A program made the translations under genes and the position numbers. Below, one piece after another: positions 53,930-64,000 of a stretch of DNA of 64,000 nucleotides. The DNA comes from Roridomyces roridus. Lineage: Eukaryota; Basidiomycota; Agaricomycetes; Agaricales; Mycenaceae. The notes beneath the pieces are model-generated. The model saw only the letters and a list, made by a program, of their open reading frames with translations, had not been told where the DNA came from and did no database searches. The stretch spans positions 1,550,001 through 1,614,000 of the forward strand of contig JARKIF010000008.1 in assembly GCA_029378245.1 (NCBI GenBank), written 5' to 3'. Each line of letters opens with the position of its first letter. The stretch's first letter is position 1.

Positions 53930-54978
53930 TCAACGTCGTTTCGTGGAAGGATTCAAGGTCATGCTCCTACCATCTTTCAGTATAACAAGCTCGCATTCAA
54001 GCTTCTCGCCCGTGTCCAAGCAGACCACATCCGTGGGATCAATTGGATTCGTCTGTATTTGTCGGCGCTCAAAGAAAGACCGCCCTAATACGACGTCGAA
54101 ATGAGGCTCTTCGGAGAGATAAACCGTGATGAGTGTCGGTTTCGGCTGCCCGTCGTTTGCCGTACGCTTCGAGGTTCTGGGAGCCACTGCTGTGCGCGGT
54201 TTCGGAGGGGGCGGCGGTGCATTTGGATGTGAAGATGGGGTTGTGGACGGGGTAAGAGTGATAGGCCAGGTCCCGATGTTCACGAGGCCTCCATACCCGT
54301 AATGTCCGGGAGCCGCATCGGCAGGGATAAAGCCATGTTCTTTCGCGAATTTCCGCGAAATATACACATGTCGATACCCGGACTTGAGGAGCATACGGAC
54401 TGCCGCCGTTCAAAATGAGAAGCAAGGAAAGAAGCAAAATCTCACCTCCGCTCACGGGGCCTATGCTCCCAATAACGGTCCGTACACCATTTTCGCCGTG
54501 GAATTTCTCAAATTCCTTCTTGTGGACCGGTATTCCGTCGCCTTCTGAAGCCACGGTCCCGCGCTTGCTGCCCTTGGTTTTACGCGACTTGGTACTGCGC
54601 GGGCGAGGCGAATTGCTCTTTCTGTCAGAGGGATGTTGGGCGCGGGACGGCTGGAAGACATAGTATGACGCGTTCATGTACGCAGGAGGTGCTGGAAGCG
54701 GCATTTGTGGGTCATGCATGTGCAACGTGGGCGTCTCGAGGTGGTCTACTGCGGTTGAAGTCGATGCAGCGTCTGAAGGTGGCTGCTGTTGCCGCCATAC
54801 GAATATCGTATAGTCCGCTTCTGTGAGGGGAATAACAATGAATGAAGGATACTGGGGAAAGAGCCCCGGAGCGTACCATCGTCCAGATTCCATATCGTGG
54901 ACGGACCAGCCTGTGGTGCCCACTCGTATTTGAGCCAACCTGGACCTACCTGGCGTATGACGAGTCAGGAGAGACATG
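53930..54978 (-). CDS. Conserved hypothetical basidiomycete protein with retropepsin-like C-terminal part
   Basis: The best ATG is at 54978 (MSLLTRHTPGRSRLAQIRVG); the frame is open further upstream, so a short first exon is possible. The N-half has beta-rich WSVHDMESGRWYAPGLFPQY and IVIPLTEADYTIFVWRQ, then a Ser/Lys-rich linker and FHGENGVRTVIGSIGPVSGG. An intron near 54395-54445 joins VRMLLKSGYRHVYISRKFAK. The C-half has GHYGYGGLVNIGTWPITLTP, ITVYLSEEPHFDVVLGRSFF, ERRQIQTNPIDPTDVVCLDT. The pattern 'V.I.......V...PHFDVVLGRSFFERR' resembles domesticated aspartyl-protease-like folds, but no intact DTG/DSG catalytic motif is seen. Fold assignment is a guess; the gene appears intact. Confidence 0.6.
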
Positions 54979-55241
54979 CTTCGGCCTCCAATAATAACAT
55001 ACCCGCTGTCCGGCGTAGCCAGTTCCACTCTTGCGGCTCAGTTTATCATAGAGGTCTTCGAGAGAGTCCTGGGTCACTATTGAAAGGGGTACTTAGCCAG
55101 TTGCAGAGACACAGAGAGATTGGCGAGACTTGCACGCATGGACAATTGCAAAGGAAGAAGACGGGGTGTGGACGTTCAAGATCGTTGAGGTTGAAGCCAT
55201 GTTGGTGGCAGGAGAGAAATGAAACGGTGACACTCAAATCA
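54979..55241. other. Divergent intergenic region
   Basis: About 260 bp between a minus-strand gene and the F-box gene. It may include a short first exon of the minus-strand gene; nothing else is supported. Confidence 0.3.
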
Positions 55242-56937
55242 TGGGGACCGCGGAGGTGATCGGCGCTGCTATTCTCGAGACGTCATCACAACTTGTCTTC
55301 TTCCACTTCAAGACATTCAATAATGCCCTTGTTTCGCTTTGGGACTGTACAGGTCAATCCTCAACGTTTTTCTGTCCCTCGAAAATGCTCGAATTACAGG
55401 TATGTGGTCCAGCAATCTCTCCGAATTATTCTGATCATCCAAGGCCGATGACTTGAGAGCCCTCCCCGCGAAGCTGTGGAAGGCTGGACGAGAGATTTCA
55501 CGTCGCTGGATATTCGGCGCAAACGACCATCCCATTTCCCGCCTTTCTCCAGAAATTCTGGGCGAGATATTCATGCGGTGTCTATGCACCGATGGATTCC
55601 CCTCGGTGCTGGACCCACCGCGTCTGGCGCTGGAGCCTTTGGGGTTATCTCAAGTCAGCGCCGAATGGCGCCAAGTCACCCTGTCCACGCCCTCTCTATG
55701 GTCTACCCTCTGGATAGATCGACCCCAAGAGGCGCATATACCCATGGTCCAACTCTGGCTCGAGCGTTCGCGCGCTTGTCCCCTTGTCCTTTACCTCCGT
55801 CAAACAGCTCCCCTTGTCGCCGGCCAGCAATCGTTCGCCCACCCTAACGAATACGAACTCGCGGACGAGATTCTGCTTCTCCTCGGCGCTCATTTGCATC
55901 GGTGGAAGCGGATCACCTTCCTCTTCTACAAAGACACGCAGGAGGCACTGCTCAATCTCCCCGAAAATGTGACCGCTGCACCGCTCCTGGAACATGTCCA
56001 GTTGAGTGTCAAGAGCTGGGAGCCGAATGAGGGAGCGATGATGGAGCGCATTCTGTACTCGTATTCATCGGTCAACTCTGTGGTGATTCATCCTTATGTG
56101 TCCCAGGAGTTTATCTGTTGGTCGCGTCTCGTGGCTCTCGACGCAAAGCAGCTTCCGTGTCCGATAAACAGCTACCTCCACGTCTTCCGACACTGCCCGT
56201 TACTCCAGCGTGCAGAAATTCGGTGTGCAGAGAACGGCGTCAACGCGCGCTATGTTCCCCCTCCTCGCCGTGGGCGTCTCCGCCTCCCTCACCTCTCGTC
56301 CTTTACCATCCATGCCGACAGAGTTGATTTGCGTTCATTGTTCGACGCCCTGATTTTGCCGGCCCTTGAAGGCCTTGTCCTTCGCTATTCGGGTTCACCG
56401 CGCCGTGCCGGCGATCCCCAGGCACTTTGGCGCCTTCTTACCTGCTCTGCTTGCGTCCTGACGCGCTTCAGCTTGCGCGAGGCCGACCAGAACCAGGACG
56501 ACGCCCACATTCTTTCATTCCTCTCGTCTCCTCAGATGGCGGCGCTCAAGAAGCTCTATCTGCAGGTTGACCTCACCGAGAAGATCGTCCACTTTCTTAC
56601 TCTCTCAAGCGTGGACGACGCTACCCCAGGAATGCTCGTGAATTTGAATACCATTTCCCTCCTGGATCTCCAGGGAGACCACATCGACGACCTCGCGCTG
56701 TATCGAATGGTGGTATCGCGTCTTGCGTCTCCACCTGCCCGCAGTGTGCTGCGCAATGCCTTCTTTTCTCTGCGCCTGAAGGGACATTGGAATTCTGCAC
56801 TCCTGCCGTGGTTGGTGGAGCGTTGTCGCGGGCGTATCGATTTGCGCATCTTTCTGGCGCAGTGCGAGGATCGGGATGCGAAGGTGGGGTGGTATACGAG
56901 CGCCCCGATCGCGGGTGGGTATCTCGCAGACGACTGA
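55242..56937 (+). CDS. F-box/leucine-rich-type protein, full-length copy
   Basis: Likely SCF substrate adaptor. Upstream exons are tentative (MGTAEVIGAAILETSSQLVF, then an intron ending CATCCAAG at about 55444). The main exon gives ADDLRALPAKLWKAGREISR, then the F-box NDHPISRLSPEILGEIFMRC and LGLSQVSAEWRQVTLSTPSLWSTLWI. This is followed by LRR-like strands over 400 residues and an end WYTSAPIAGGYLADD. Length and layout match the agaric F-box expansion. Its 3' half (from about 56094) is duplicated at 61717-62606. Its frame is intact. Confidence 0.82.
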
Positions 56938-56987
56938 CATCCTTGTCGAGACAACTTGTAATGAACCACATGATGCAATTGTGATTG
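56094..56987 (+). repeat. Duplicated segment, copy 1 (3' half of F-box gene)
   Basis: About 890 bp closely similar to 61717-62606, including 3' flank up to ATGATGCAATTGTGATT. Differences are scattered substitutions and a few small indels near the ends. Confidence 0.93.
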
Positions 56988-57059
56988 CTGAAGACGGCGG
57001 AGAATTGAATATTGAATGCATAGCGAAGGGAGGCAGATCAAGGAGGGGCAGCAGCCGTT

Positions 57060-57680
57060 GAAGTTTATCCTACTCCGTGCTTCGACACTTGGGAAATCCG
57101 CGAGGCGGAGATGTTGCGCGAGGGACTTCGAGTCGCGGGTGACAATGAGAATGCCGAGGGCTCCAAGGAGACATGGTCAAGAACCCATGCATGCGCTCTT
57201 TCGGGGCTCTACATTCCTGACCCTATCGTTGACGTGCGTTTTTTCCCCTTCTTTCTCGGTCAATATGTTTATACGGTTTTTATCCAGGGCGTCATTCCGA
57301 GGAACAATTCTGGGAATATCTCGAGCAGCAAGGCCAAGAAGTCTCGCGCGAAGAAGGTTGCAGCTACTCCGAAGAAGCCTAAGTCGAAAGGCCGACTCGG
57401 AACACGGTCGTCCGCAAGAAAGCGGCGGAGCAACGATGCGTCAGATTCTGGAACATCTGAGGGAGAGCAGGAGGAGGAGGAGATGGAGGAGCCAGCACCT
57501 CGTGCAAGGCGGGTCAAGGCAGCTGCCGCCGAATCTTCCCCGGCCCCTGCGCCTGCTGGGAGGAGTGTTCGTCCCAGACGGTCGAAAACACAGACACAGC
57601 TGGAGGAGGAAGAGGAGCGAGAGCGGGCGTCCCAGTCTCCCAGAGAGCCGTCGCGCAGTAAGAGTATTATAATAGTTTAA
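57060..57680 (+). pseudogene. 5'-truncated gene remnant with basic, disordered C-terminus
   Basis: The frame opens without ATG as EVYPTPCFDTWEIREAEMLR EGLRVAGDNENAEGSKETWS, then ALSGLYIPDPIVD. An intron of about 53 bp (GTGCGTTTTTTC ... TATCCAG) joins to GVIPRNNSGNISSSKAKKSR, followed by Lys/Arg-rich and Glu-rich low-complexity and an end SRSKSIIIV. The coding signal begins only about 70 bp after the end of the duplicated F-box segment, so the 5' part may have been lost when that segment was placed here. No family recognised. A short ATG-initiated version from 57111 cannot be excluded. Confidence 0.45.
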
Positions 57681-58238
57681 TGCAATAATGTTGTACATTA
57701 CAGTAGATGTGGCGATGGTCAGACACCCCATCTCTACCCATCTCCTGATTCTAGACCCGGCGTGCATTCTTCTTCTCGTCATCTTGAGACTCAGCGTCAC
57801 GTTGTCGAGGTCTTCAGACTTCTGCGAGGTCAACTGGACTTTGCGTGCAATCACTCTGTGTACTTTCGTCCTCAGACTGGTCGGATATGATCGCAGGCAC
57901 TCGCAGCCTGGCACCAGACAGAAGTACTAAGTATCCCCCATACTCGAAATCCCAGGGAGAAAAAGGAAGAGCAACCGATCATTATCATTTGCAGGCCAGT
58001 ATCAAATGCTCCAGGAGTCCAGTCGGGACCGGAGCGTCCCCCGCTCGTGTTGCAGGCTCGCTGGTAGCTTTACAGTCGGCGGGCAAACAGCCAAGAGATG
58101 GCGATGGCGCAGGTGAGACAAGATTGATATAGAAAATATGATACATTGCACTGAAGTAGGTGAACATCCTCCTCCATGAGTACCAGGAGAATGAGAAGAG
58201 GACGACAACGTACAACTTTACAAGTAACAAGTCTGGAG
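57681..58238. other. Intergenic region, no supported gene
   Basis: About 560 bp between the remnant and the kinase-like gene 3' end. A minus-strand frame near 57840-57910 has an acidic coding look (SDQSEDESTQSDCTQ) but no start or splice partner. Nothing else seen. Confidence 0.3.
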
Positions 58239-59528
58239 TTATACGAGAATGGGGTCCGTAGTATCGTGCAGCGTCAACTGTTTGATGCCCTCTGTGACGT
58301 CGATCGCGGCAACCGTCTTCAAGCTCGCAGAGTCGGTCGGACTGCCAACCTCTGTGTCCTCATCAGATTGAAGGTCGTCGCTGATCACAGAGATTTGCAC
58401 TCGGGCTATGCGAGGGCCGGGTACAAATCGGACGAGGATGTCCGGGTAAATCGACGGGCATTCCTTGAACACTAGGACCCGCTGAGCCACCATGACGTCT
58501 GCAGGATCCTCATCCGGATACTCTGCGGTGTATTTATCATGCCACTCGATCGCTTGCATCACGAGCGAGGCTAGAGGCATTTGACTAAACGCAATGCGTC
58601 GAGGAAGGAGACGAGACAACTCACATGCATGGGGCTTGACCAGTTTCACGAAATCCAGGTGGCAGAGAAAATCGAGAACTTCACAACAGTCGTTTTCGGT
58701 CCCCTTCGGAAACGCATCCAGGGGAACAATCGGTAATCTGCGTCGGCATTTGTGTATGGTCGCCGCGGAGAAACCCGTGACGTAAGGTGCAATTCTGCCA
58801 TTGTGTAGGTCGCCATCTGCTGGGACGAGACCTGGTTCATGGATATCCAGCAATACATGTCGCATGTCGTGGCTCATGTCGCCGTGGTTGACGCCGAGAT
58901 CGTGCATCATCTCTAGAGTGCGCCCAATCCGTTCTCTGCGAGTTTTTGTTGGCCATATTCAGAAGGAAAAGATAACGACGCACCTATTAGCCTTGGTGCT
59001 GAAGTGCGAGTGCTTGAGCTCGTGCCAAGACACGCCACAGTAGTCCGTAACACTTAGTAGAACCTTGCCCGCCCACCTTCCCGTATCCATCATCCACATT
59101 CCGTAATGACGAGGAACAATTCGCCCTTCCAGGACGTCAAGATGATGTGAGTGGAACTTCGCGTCCGCGACGAGCCGCTCGTAGGCCTGATACGGCTCCA
59201 AGTGTGTGTTTTGGAGCACATATGCAGCGTTAAAGATGAATCGCAGGCAGTAGGTCCCTGAAGCCCGCGCAAATATGACACTCTTCTCGTCATTGTATCC
59301 CCAACATTGAGCCTCCTCCAATTGAACGGCTTCGCGCCGTTTATCGTCTTCCCCGTTTCTAAAGAGGCATTCTTCCCGCTGGATAACGAGGCGAGTGGTG
59401 TCGGAGGGGAGAGCATGAAATGGAGCATCGTGGTTCGGGATCCTCCACGGATGGGCAGTGAAGGTGTGCCTCGGCCGAGCCCCTACGAGTCGAATGTCGA
59501 TGGATTCCGTGTGGTCGACAGTGAACAT
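58239..59528 (-). CDS. Atypical protein-kinase-like (PKL) protein
   Basis: Two-exon gene of about 410 aa. The N-lobe-like part has RLVIQREECLFRNGEDDKRR, EEAQCWGYNDEKSVIFARASG and YQAYERLVADAKFHSHHLDVLEGRIVPRHYGMW, resembling a kinase alpha-C region and hinge. An intron near 58938-58984 joins to RIGRTLEMMHDLGVNHGDMSHDMRHVLL, where HGD stands for HRD. The region expected to hold DFG reads PYVTGFSAATIH, so the metal-binding Asp is absent or displaced. The C-lobe has CCEVLDFLCHLDFVKLV and ends LTLHDTTDPILV. Catalysis is doubtful. Its start is 124 bp from the start of a divergent nuclease-fold-like gene. Confidence 0.68.
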
Positions 59529-59652
59529 GATGAAAGCGTCAAGTCAAGGAGGAGGGGTGACAATATTTGTCTTTGTCTCTCTGAGTCTCTCGCTCTGCCT
59601 CTCTCTTCCGCTCGTCGTTTCGGATCCACAACCTTCCTTTCTCTCCTTCTCA

Positions 59653-61541
59653 ATGGCTTCCAGTTCAGAAAATGGCCTCAAGACCCAGTTGGAAACACTG
59701 GCAGGTTTTCTCAACGATGTCTCATTTGCAGTCCAAAACACCCCCACCGTCTTGACCCAACTCGCAAATTGGCGCGACATCCCGAACCCCCCCGATCTTA
59801 TGACTCAATTGCGACACCTTGCTACCTGTTTTGATGAGGCCGAGTCGCAGCAAGAGCACAGTGATTCGCAACCCGCAGTGGGCTTCTCGCTCCTCTTCGA
59901 CTACTCGCGCTCCACTCCTGCTCAACCACAAGATGAAGGACAAGACGAGCCTGCTCCACAGCGCGATGATGATTCGGACAGGGCGTGGAGCGAGGGCGCC
60001 GGGGAAACGTCTGTTTTCATTGACGAGGCGGAGCTGAGGACAGCCACGACTCTACACGAGCTCTTCCTGACCCCTCAGACCTCGGGCCCGACGTCCAATA
60101 TTACCAGCCACGTCTCTTCGCGCGTACCGCGTGGAATCGAGCTCCAGGCCGCACGGAGACACCAAATGCAGAAGCTCATCTTCTATCCCAACTTGATTTC
60201 TTTGCTCGTCAGCTTCATCCAAGAGCATCACCTACAGAATCCAGAAAACGTAACGCTCAGCCCGGAGCACCTGCGTATTTTGACCGCTGGGTCCACGCTG
60301 TCCAATTGCTGGCTGAAAATGTTCAGCGAAGCAGATGTCGAACGTAACTTCATTGTTACTCAGGCACACCCCGTCGCCGAGGCAATCAATATCATGAAGG
60401 AAAAAGGAGTCCCCGGATCCCTACCGGACGAAGACAGACTGTACCCCCACAAGGGCACACCTGGGAGAATACGGGGCGAATCGTCTCGCGGTACCTACCC
60501 TGATGTTCAAACGGGTCGTAAGGTTGTGGAGATCAAGACCCTCAAGTCCATAAATAAAGACTTCATCTCGAATCTGCTCGACTGGAACCCCCGATTCGAA
60601 CGGGCCCTCTTGTCCGAATTTGGACCCGACTCCGCCTTCGAAATCGCCTATCGTCGGCCTCAGTCACTCACCGACCGTATCGGGGCACACGACCAGCCGG
60701 TCGTCCAATTGGCCACCCAATTCTGGAACAAAGATTGTCTCTTGGGAGCCGGCTCCAGCGGAGAGTTCGCGTTCTTCCTTGTGAAAGATCCGGCAAACCC
60801 CGACAGCCTGATCATCTCCCCCATCCTACCCACCTTTCCGGTCAAGGACGGAGATTCTACCAAAGTGCACGATCCCACCGAATCCGCTATTTACATCCTA
60901 TACATCTCTACTTGCATCGCGAACGATCAGAAACTCACGGAGGAGTTCCTGGTGAAACTACGAACCGCTTTACAAGGTCGCGTCGTGCAGGTCCACACGC
61001 GTGATATCGCCGAGTTGGGGAGACCTGCACCCGGGAGAGGGTCAGAACAGCCCTCGGTCAATGTCTCGAAGGGCACCGTTGGCGTCCAGTACTTTGACCA
61101 AAACCGGCGGCAACTTCGCCCGGATCCCGCCAAGATCCCGCCAAGACACGAAAGACCACCGAAGATGACTCTTCCAGTGATGATTCGCAACATGCCACGG
61201 ATTCTGACTCGTCCTCGTCGGAGTGGGCGCAACGACGCAAACCGGGCCCGTCCACCCGAGGCAAGAAGGAAGAGAACAGTAAGAAGGAGGCCAATGTCAC
61301 GAGAGGGATGTTTGTAGCGTCAGTATTCGCCCATCCCACGACCCACCGAGACTAATCCCCTTACAGAGAGAGAGGTCGCGGTGGGAAGGCCAGTCAGGGC
61401 GCATCGCGAGTCGCGCAGCCTCACGAGCCCGCTGCTGGCACATCGGCGCAGGTATCAGGCGAGGCACGCGTGACGCGCTCACGGTCGCGCGTGGGTCAGG
61501 CAGCTCAGCCTTCGAAATCCATCACCAGGCCCAATCCTTGA
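59653..61541 (+). pseudogene. Predicted PD-(D/E)XK nuclease-fold protein, 3' end frameshifted by an 11-bp duplication
   Basis: One long exon from MASSSENGLKTQLETLAGFL (59653). The N-half is helical and acidic. The central fold has LRILTAGSTLSNCWLKMFSE ADVERN and then GTYPDVQTGRKVVEIKTLKS (about 60489-60550), which fits PD-x(n)-E-x-K spacing, and continues RFERALLSEFGPDSAFEIAYRR and QLATQFWNKDCLLGAGSSGEF AFFLV. At 61123-61144 GATCCCGCCAA occurs twice in tandem. Downstream the original frame ends at 61317 with arginine-rich sequence, whereas the frame reached by removing one unit gives an acidic TEDDSSSDDSQHATDSDSSS tail, an intron, and SRVGQAAQPSKSITRPNP with stop at 61541. The core domain is intact, so a shortened protein might still fold. 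Nuclease activity is unproven. Confidence 0.62.
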
Positions 61542-61716
61542 CTACATAGATATCGATGCAATGTGGGCGGATGGGGAGCAGGACTTATTTGTGTAATGAA
61601 ATAACGAGTGAAATGTTTTGAATGCGCGCAAAGTCGGGGGACGAAAATTATCGACACGAGAGTGAGGGGGCGCCTGAGGGTCAAGCAACTTGAAGCCGTC
61701 TCAAGGAGGGACCATC

Positions 61717-62606
61717 ATCATGTGTCGCTATCTGTTGGTCGTGTCTCGTGGTTCTCGACGCAAAGCAGCTTCCGTGTCCGATAAACAGCTACCTCCACGT
61801 CTTCCGACACTGCCCGTTGCTCCAGCGTGCAGAAATTCGGTGTGCAGAGAACGGCGTCAACGCACGCTATGTTCCCCCTCCTCGTCGCGGGCGTCTCCGC
61901 CTTCCTCACCTCTCGTCTTTTACCATCCATGCCGACAGAGTTGACCTGCGTCCATTGTTCGACGCCCTGATTTTGCCGGCCCTTCAAGGCCTTGTCCTTC
62001 GCTATTCCGGCTCACCGCGCCGTGCCGGCGATCCTCAGGCACTTTGGCGTCTTCTCACCTGCTCTGCTTGCGTCCTGACCCGCTTCAGTCTGCGCGAGGC
62101 CGACCAGAACCAGGACGATGCCCACATTCTTTCATTCCTCTCGTCTCCTCAGATGGCGGCGCTCAAGAAGCTCTATCTGCAGGTTGACCTCACCGAGAAG
62201 ATGGTCCACTTTCTTACTCTCCCAAACGCGGACGACGCTACCCCGGGAATGCTTGTGAATTTGAACATCATTTCCCTCCTGGATCTCCAGGGAGACCACA
62301 TCGACGACCTCGCGCTGTATCGAATGGTGGTATCGCGTCTTGCGTCTCCCCCTGTCCGCAGTGTGCTGCGCAATGCTTTCTTTTCTCTGCGCCTGAAGGG
62401 ACACTGGAATTCTGCACTCCTGCCGTGGTTGGTGGAGCGTTGTCGCGGGCGCATCGATTTGCGCATCTTTCTGGCGCAGTGTGAGGATCGGGATGCGAAG
62501 GTGGGATGGTATACGAGCGCCCCGATTGCGGGTGGGTATCTCGCAGACGACTAAAATCCATGTCGAGACAGACAACTTGTAATGAACCACATGATGCAAT
62601 TGTGAT
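61717..62606 (+). repeat. Duplicated segment, copy 2
   Basis: Copy of 56094-56987, same orientation, 5.6 kb away. Confidence 0.93.
61748..62554 (+). pseudogene. 5'-truncated copy of the F-box gene
   Basis: Encodes the C-terminal half of the F-box/LRR protein, from VVLDAKQLPCPINSYLHVFR to GGYLADD, with no stop or frameshift over about 268 codons. The F-box and the first leucine-rich part are missing and no good ATG precedes it. Changes against the full copy include Ser to Pro (RSLFD/RPLFD), Glu to Gln, and SSVDD to PNADD. Loss of the 5' half with an intact frame points to a recent segmental duplication. Confidence 0.85.
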
Positions 62607-63572
62607 TTTCTGTTCATGAGGGTTTAGATTCTTCCATTCTCCCTCCCGAATGACGCCGCCGGGTTTTCTTATGTGGCCGTTTGCTGTGGACCGATCCGAC
62701 GCTCGAGTCGGAATGTACACAAGATAATTGCAGGCCCGCAGCAGGAAACACGCCTTTCATCTATTGGATTGCACAGCTATTGACCCTACCTGCATTTCTC
62801 TTACACAGCTACCATCGAGTTGGGTTACTTCCTACGGCCTCGGGATTGGTGGTTACTCGAGTCGCGACATCTCGCGCGCTATAGAAATGTCACCGGGACA
62901 CCTCGGGGCGCCTGTCGTCAAAAGCGCGTCAAACTTCTGAATGCTTCTTTCGTCGATCTTCTCTCAGAAGGAATGTGATGTTTGTGAAATGAAAACGCGC
63001 ACATTGCGTTGCGTGCACTGCTCACGGGGGAGTCCGGATTGTTGGAAGATACAGCACCTTAATCTGGTGCGCATGACGAAGACCCTGCGCCCTGTGTGCC
63101 GGGACGTATAAAAGCACCTACGTTTTCTTCGCCGTTCAATCAATTTCCTCCCCCTCTTTCTTTGCCTCGCGCCTCCAGATGGTATTTGTGTTCCTTCAGC
63201 TTTGGCCTTTTCTGAGAATCGTTTGCTTTCCAGCCGCCTTCACCTGTCTACCTCGGATGTCGCCACAGGCGCAATGCCTTTTCTGAGGTGCTACTCGTGT
63301 CGAGACTATACGTCGACCCGTAACGTTTGACCAGACATCGCATCGACCAAAAACCCAGGAATCCCTTGTCCGACGGTTTTGCAGACGTATTGTTGTGCGT
63401 GCAAATCTTTTGCCAGTGACATGATCACTCATGTTCCCCAGCGTCTTTTATTTTGGCTCTCGACACCCAGTCAGAGAGATGGCTATGAATACGCACTCTC
63501 TGACAGCGAGGACTGAACTAGCCATATGCACATACCAAAAAAATCACAACTGTAGTACTACTAGACGAATTA
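62607..63572. promoter_or_regulatory. Intergenic region with a TATA-like box near 63107
   Basis: About 970 bp. TATAAA at 63107-63112 is followed by a CT-rich leader and an ATG at 63179, so a small transcribed gene is possible; with or without an intron (GTATTTG ... TTTCCAG) the frames after it are short (30-36 aa) and unrecognised. No other feature seen. Confidence 0.35.
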
Positions 63573-64000
63573 TCAGACGACATACTTCCACACTCGGACC
63601 CCGCCTTTCCGCTCATCGCAGTCCCCTTCCCACACACGCCCAGCAGACCATATTTCCGCATACCCCCGCTGCTGCAACAGATCTCGGACGCCTTCCTGCT
63701 CCAACAAAGCACCGAAAAACGCGAGATGCCGTGGCCAAGCGTGCACCCACGCGTAGAGTTCTGCCGCAGTATCCTGCACCGTACCCGGTATTGATGCTGG
63801 GAAGGGCGAGGGCGGGAACGTAGGATCGACCGTCTGAGGGAAGCGTTGATCGAGGTACGTGTACGGTGCCCCGAAGAACACCGTTGTCTGGTCTCGATCT
63901 CGATATGTGGCGGGATCTTGGCTCCTAAGAGAAATGATTTAGTACCAGGACTTGAAGACGAAGAGACGCTCACTGAAGAGGAGGTTCGCATCCTAGGGCC
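63573..64000 (-). CDS. GPI10: GPI mannosyltransferase 3 (GPI10/PIGB), C-terminal part; 5' end outside window
   Basis: ER enzyme adding the third mannose to the GPI anchor core. At the window edge the frame reads LGCEPPLQ, a conserved block after the last transmembrane region. An intron of about 55 bp (63927-63984 approx.) joins to SQDPATYRDRDQTTVFFGAP. Then come YLDQRFPQTVDPTFPPSPFP, AWPRHLAFFGALLEQEGVRD and GYAEIWSAGRVWEGDCDERK, ending GGVRVWKYVV with stop TGA at 63573-63575. This C-terminal pattern is typical of fungal GPI10/PIGB. Catalytic N-terminal motifs lie outside, so the call rests on the tail alone. Confidence 0.75.

Noticed and set aside
59458..59652. Upstream start giving the nuclease-like protein a hydrophobic leader (LSLSLCLSLPLVV)
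   Set aside because: It is a CT-rich leader that overlaps the divergent kinase-like start; the hydrophobicity is a base-composition effect, so I used ATG 59653.
63179..63290. Small gene downstream of a TATA box
   Set aside because: Promoter-like context is present, but all frames are 30-36 codons with no recognisable feature; left as a note in the intergenic entry.

Overview
The window looks like genomic DNA of a mushroom-forming basidiomycete (Agaricomycetes). Genes are closely packed on both strands and split by many GT-AG introns of about 45-65 bp. Single-copy eukaryotic genes are present (CLP1, UBC9, DAD4, GPI10/PIGB, NDE-type NADH dehydrogenase, mS38). So are families typical of agarics: DUF6593-like, SAP-plus-kinase, F-box expansions, kinase-like proteins, KDZ transposons and Helitrons. 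No bacterial operons, CRISPR arrays or rRNA genes were seen, and no tRNA could be supported.

Layout. 1-14.6 kb is host DNA: an ASA1-like WD40 gene (partial), a TLC-domain membrane protein, a Dal5-type MFS permease, CLP1, an EF-hand type-II NADH dehydrogenase, a DUF6593-like gene and a SAP-domain kinase. 14.72 to about 33.4 kb is a nested mobile-element block. A Helitron read on the minus strand (Rep/helicase 33.3-28.0 kb, a second gene, and a CTAG 3' end with hairpin at 14.72 kb) has been split by an 11.8 kb KDZ-type DNA transposon (15622-27449). The KDZ element has 79-bp terminal inverted repeats and a perfect 8-bp target duplication, AACCCTTC. It carries a transposase fused to a Ulp1-type protease, a small basic gene and a large acidic gene. 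A further 1.2 kb of non-coding DNA sits inside the transposase.

34-42.3 kb is host DNA again: DAD4, a secreted calcineurin-like phosphoesterase/5'-nucleotidase, a hypothetical gene, an MFS sugar transporter with a premature stop, and a kinase with a changed HRD motif. 42.6-48 kb is decaying: an alpha/beta-hydrolase, a nitroreductase and an F-box gene all show reading-frame breaks. 48-55 kb holds a membrane-anchored coiled-coil protein, an F-box-like gene head-to-head with UBC9, mS38 and a conserved hypothetical. 55-62.6 kb holds an F-box gene and a truncated copy of its 3' half. These two flank a divergent pair: a kinase-like protein and a predicted PD-(D/E)XK nuclease-fold protein that carries an 11-bp frameshifting duplication. 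The window ends in the 3' end of GPI10/PIGB.

Main points of interest: the KDZ-in-Helitron nest with exact boundaries; several independent recent disablements (in-frame TGA codons, single-base and 11-bp insertions); two kinases lacking canonical catalytic residues; and the kinase-like/nuclease-like pair. Exon structures were inferred by eye from splice signals and family patterns, so internal exon edges are approximate.
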